From Lepeophtheirus salmonis (taxonomy: Eukaryota; Arthropoda; Copepoda; Siphonostomatoida; Caligidae), in NCBI RefSeq assembly GCF_016086655.4, contig NC_052140.2, positions 11,718,001 through 11,782,000 on the forward strand: a stretch of 64,000 nucleotides of DNA. The letters are read 5' to 3'. Made by a program: the position numbers and the translations under genes. This document shows, one piece after another, positions 63,535 to 64,000 of the stretch; position 1 is the stretch's first letter, and the number at the start of each line of letters is the position of its first letter. Below the pieces are notes generated by a model. It saw nothing but the letters and a program-made list of their open reading frames with translations. It did not search any database and had not been told where the DNA came from.

Positions 63535-63700
63535 TCATTGTTGGACACGGAGTGGAATTGAGGATGGAAAATGCAGTAATTAATTTCCATGTCCTTGCTT
63601 ATATCGACGTAGGACATGTGTTTATTTATTTGATCTCACAGTTGTTTCTGGTTGATTCTGTGAAACGTCATGACAGCTAAGCTGCTATCCTTTCAGACAT
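63535..63700 (-). repeat. R1 repeat, inverted, second copy
   Basis: Inverted: AGCAGCTTAGCTGTCATGACG, CAATTCCACTCCGTGTCCAAC. Lies 15 bp from the previous copy in the same orientation. Confidence 0.75.
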
Positions 63701-64000
63701 CTACGCATATCGTAATTTTTGGGTACTAGAAAAATTATCTTTATATGAAATCCCCTTAACGGGTTTTTTTAGTACTAAAACCCGTAGATTAGGAGAAATT
63801 ATTTTTCAAATGTCACTTTTTACTCAATTCATACCAGACACGATACTTTTAAAATAATTGTAAAATTTAGTTTAAATTGGTATTTAATTTATCTTTAACC
63901 AGTCATTTCAATACAGTAAAATTTAAATAATTAGAACTGAACCAATATGCAATTTCAAGTTTGAATAATATGTAATAATTAAAATTTTATGTCTAAGTAT
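63701..64000. other. no gene recognised
   Basis: AT-rich end of the window. Confidence 0.5.

Overview
The window looks like nuclear DNA of an arthropod. It is strongly AT-rich and full of homopolymer runs, has no operon-like packing and no complete host gene, and is crowded with decayed transposons. The mix (several Tc1/mariner lineages, a piggyBac, hAT-type MITEs, non-LTR retrotransposons, Helitron-like ends) and the transposase sequences remind me of a parasitic copepod such as the salmon louse Lepeophtheirus. That organism call rests on recall, not on a database search.

Layout. 1-0.7 kb, 24.85, 42.5 and 62.25 kb: copies of one mariner lineage (family A, ends CAGGRTG). 1.1 and 15.7 kb: complementary pieces of a DD34E Tc1 transposase. 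2.2-2.9 kb: an internally deleted mariner with perfect TA sites. 4-5.8, 23.6, 27.3, 31.5-34.9, 39.3-41.8, 44.4-46.6 and 63.3-63.7 kb: copies of a dispersed, unclassified repeat (R1) that is itself a target for other elements. 7.4-9.0 kb: a relic of an unnamed mobile-element protein. 9.1-10.8 kb: a deleted piggyBac with TTAA sites. 13.6-14.5 kb: a mariner with both ends. 16.8-20.3 kb: inverted-repeat elements, including a 0.67 kb foldback. 21.5-22.5 and 29.2-29.7 kb: more mariner relics. 25-27 and 51.4-52.2 kb: coding relics I cannot name. 28.3 and 54.9 kb: hAT-type MITEs. 29.9-30.7 kb: a repeated block also present inverted at 36.8 kb. 34.1, 35.7 and 44.7 kb: three 5'-truncated copies of one LINE, all on the minus strand. 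38-39 kb: two short open frames of ordinary composition. 52.2-54.7 kb: a mariner cluster. 58.4-61 kb: two LINEs tail to tail. 61.35-62.05 kb: a full MITE (R2).

Nothing here forms a working pathway. The elements are related by nesting: hAT, LINE and mariner insertions sit inside older repeats, and comparing interrupted with uninterrupted copies gives insertion boundaries. No transposase appears intact. Several copies are internally deleted derivatives that could only have moved by using enzyme supplied elsewhere.

Possible host exons are few and short: minus strand near 54.4-54.6 kb, plus strand near 20.84-21.05 kb, and weaker candidates at 12.5, 38.1, 38.9 and 57.5 kb. I found no rRNA, intact tRNA, CRISPR array or replication origin. 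All repeat boundaries were set by eye and may be off by tens of bases.
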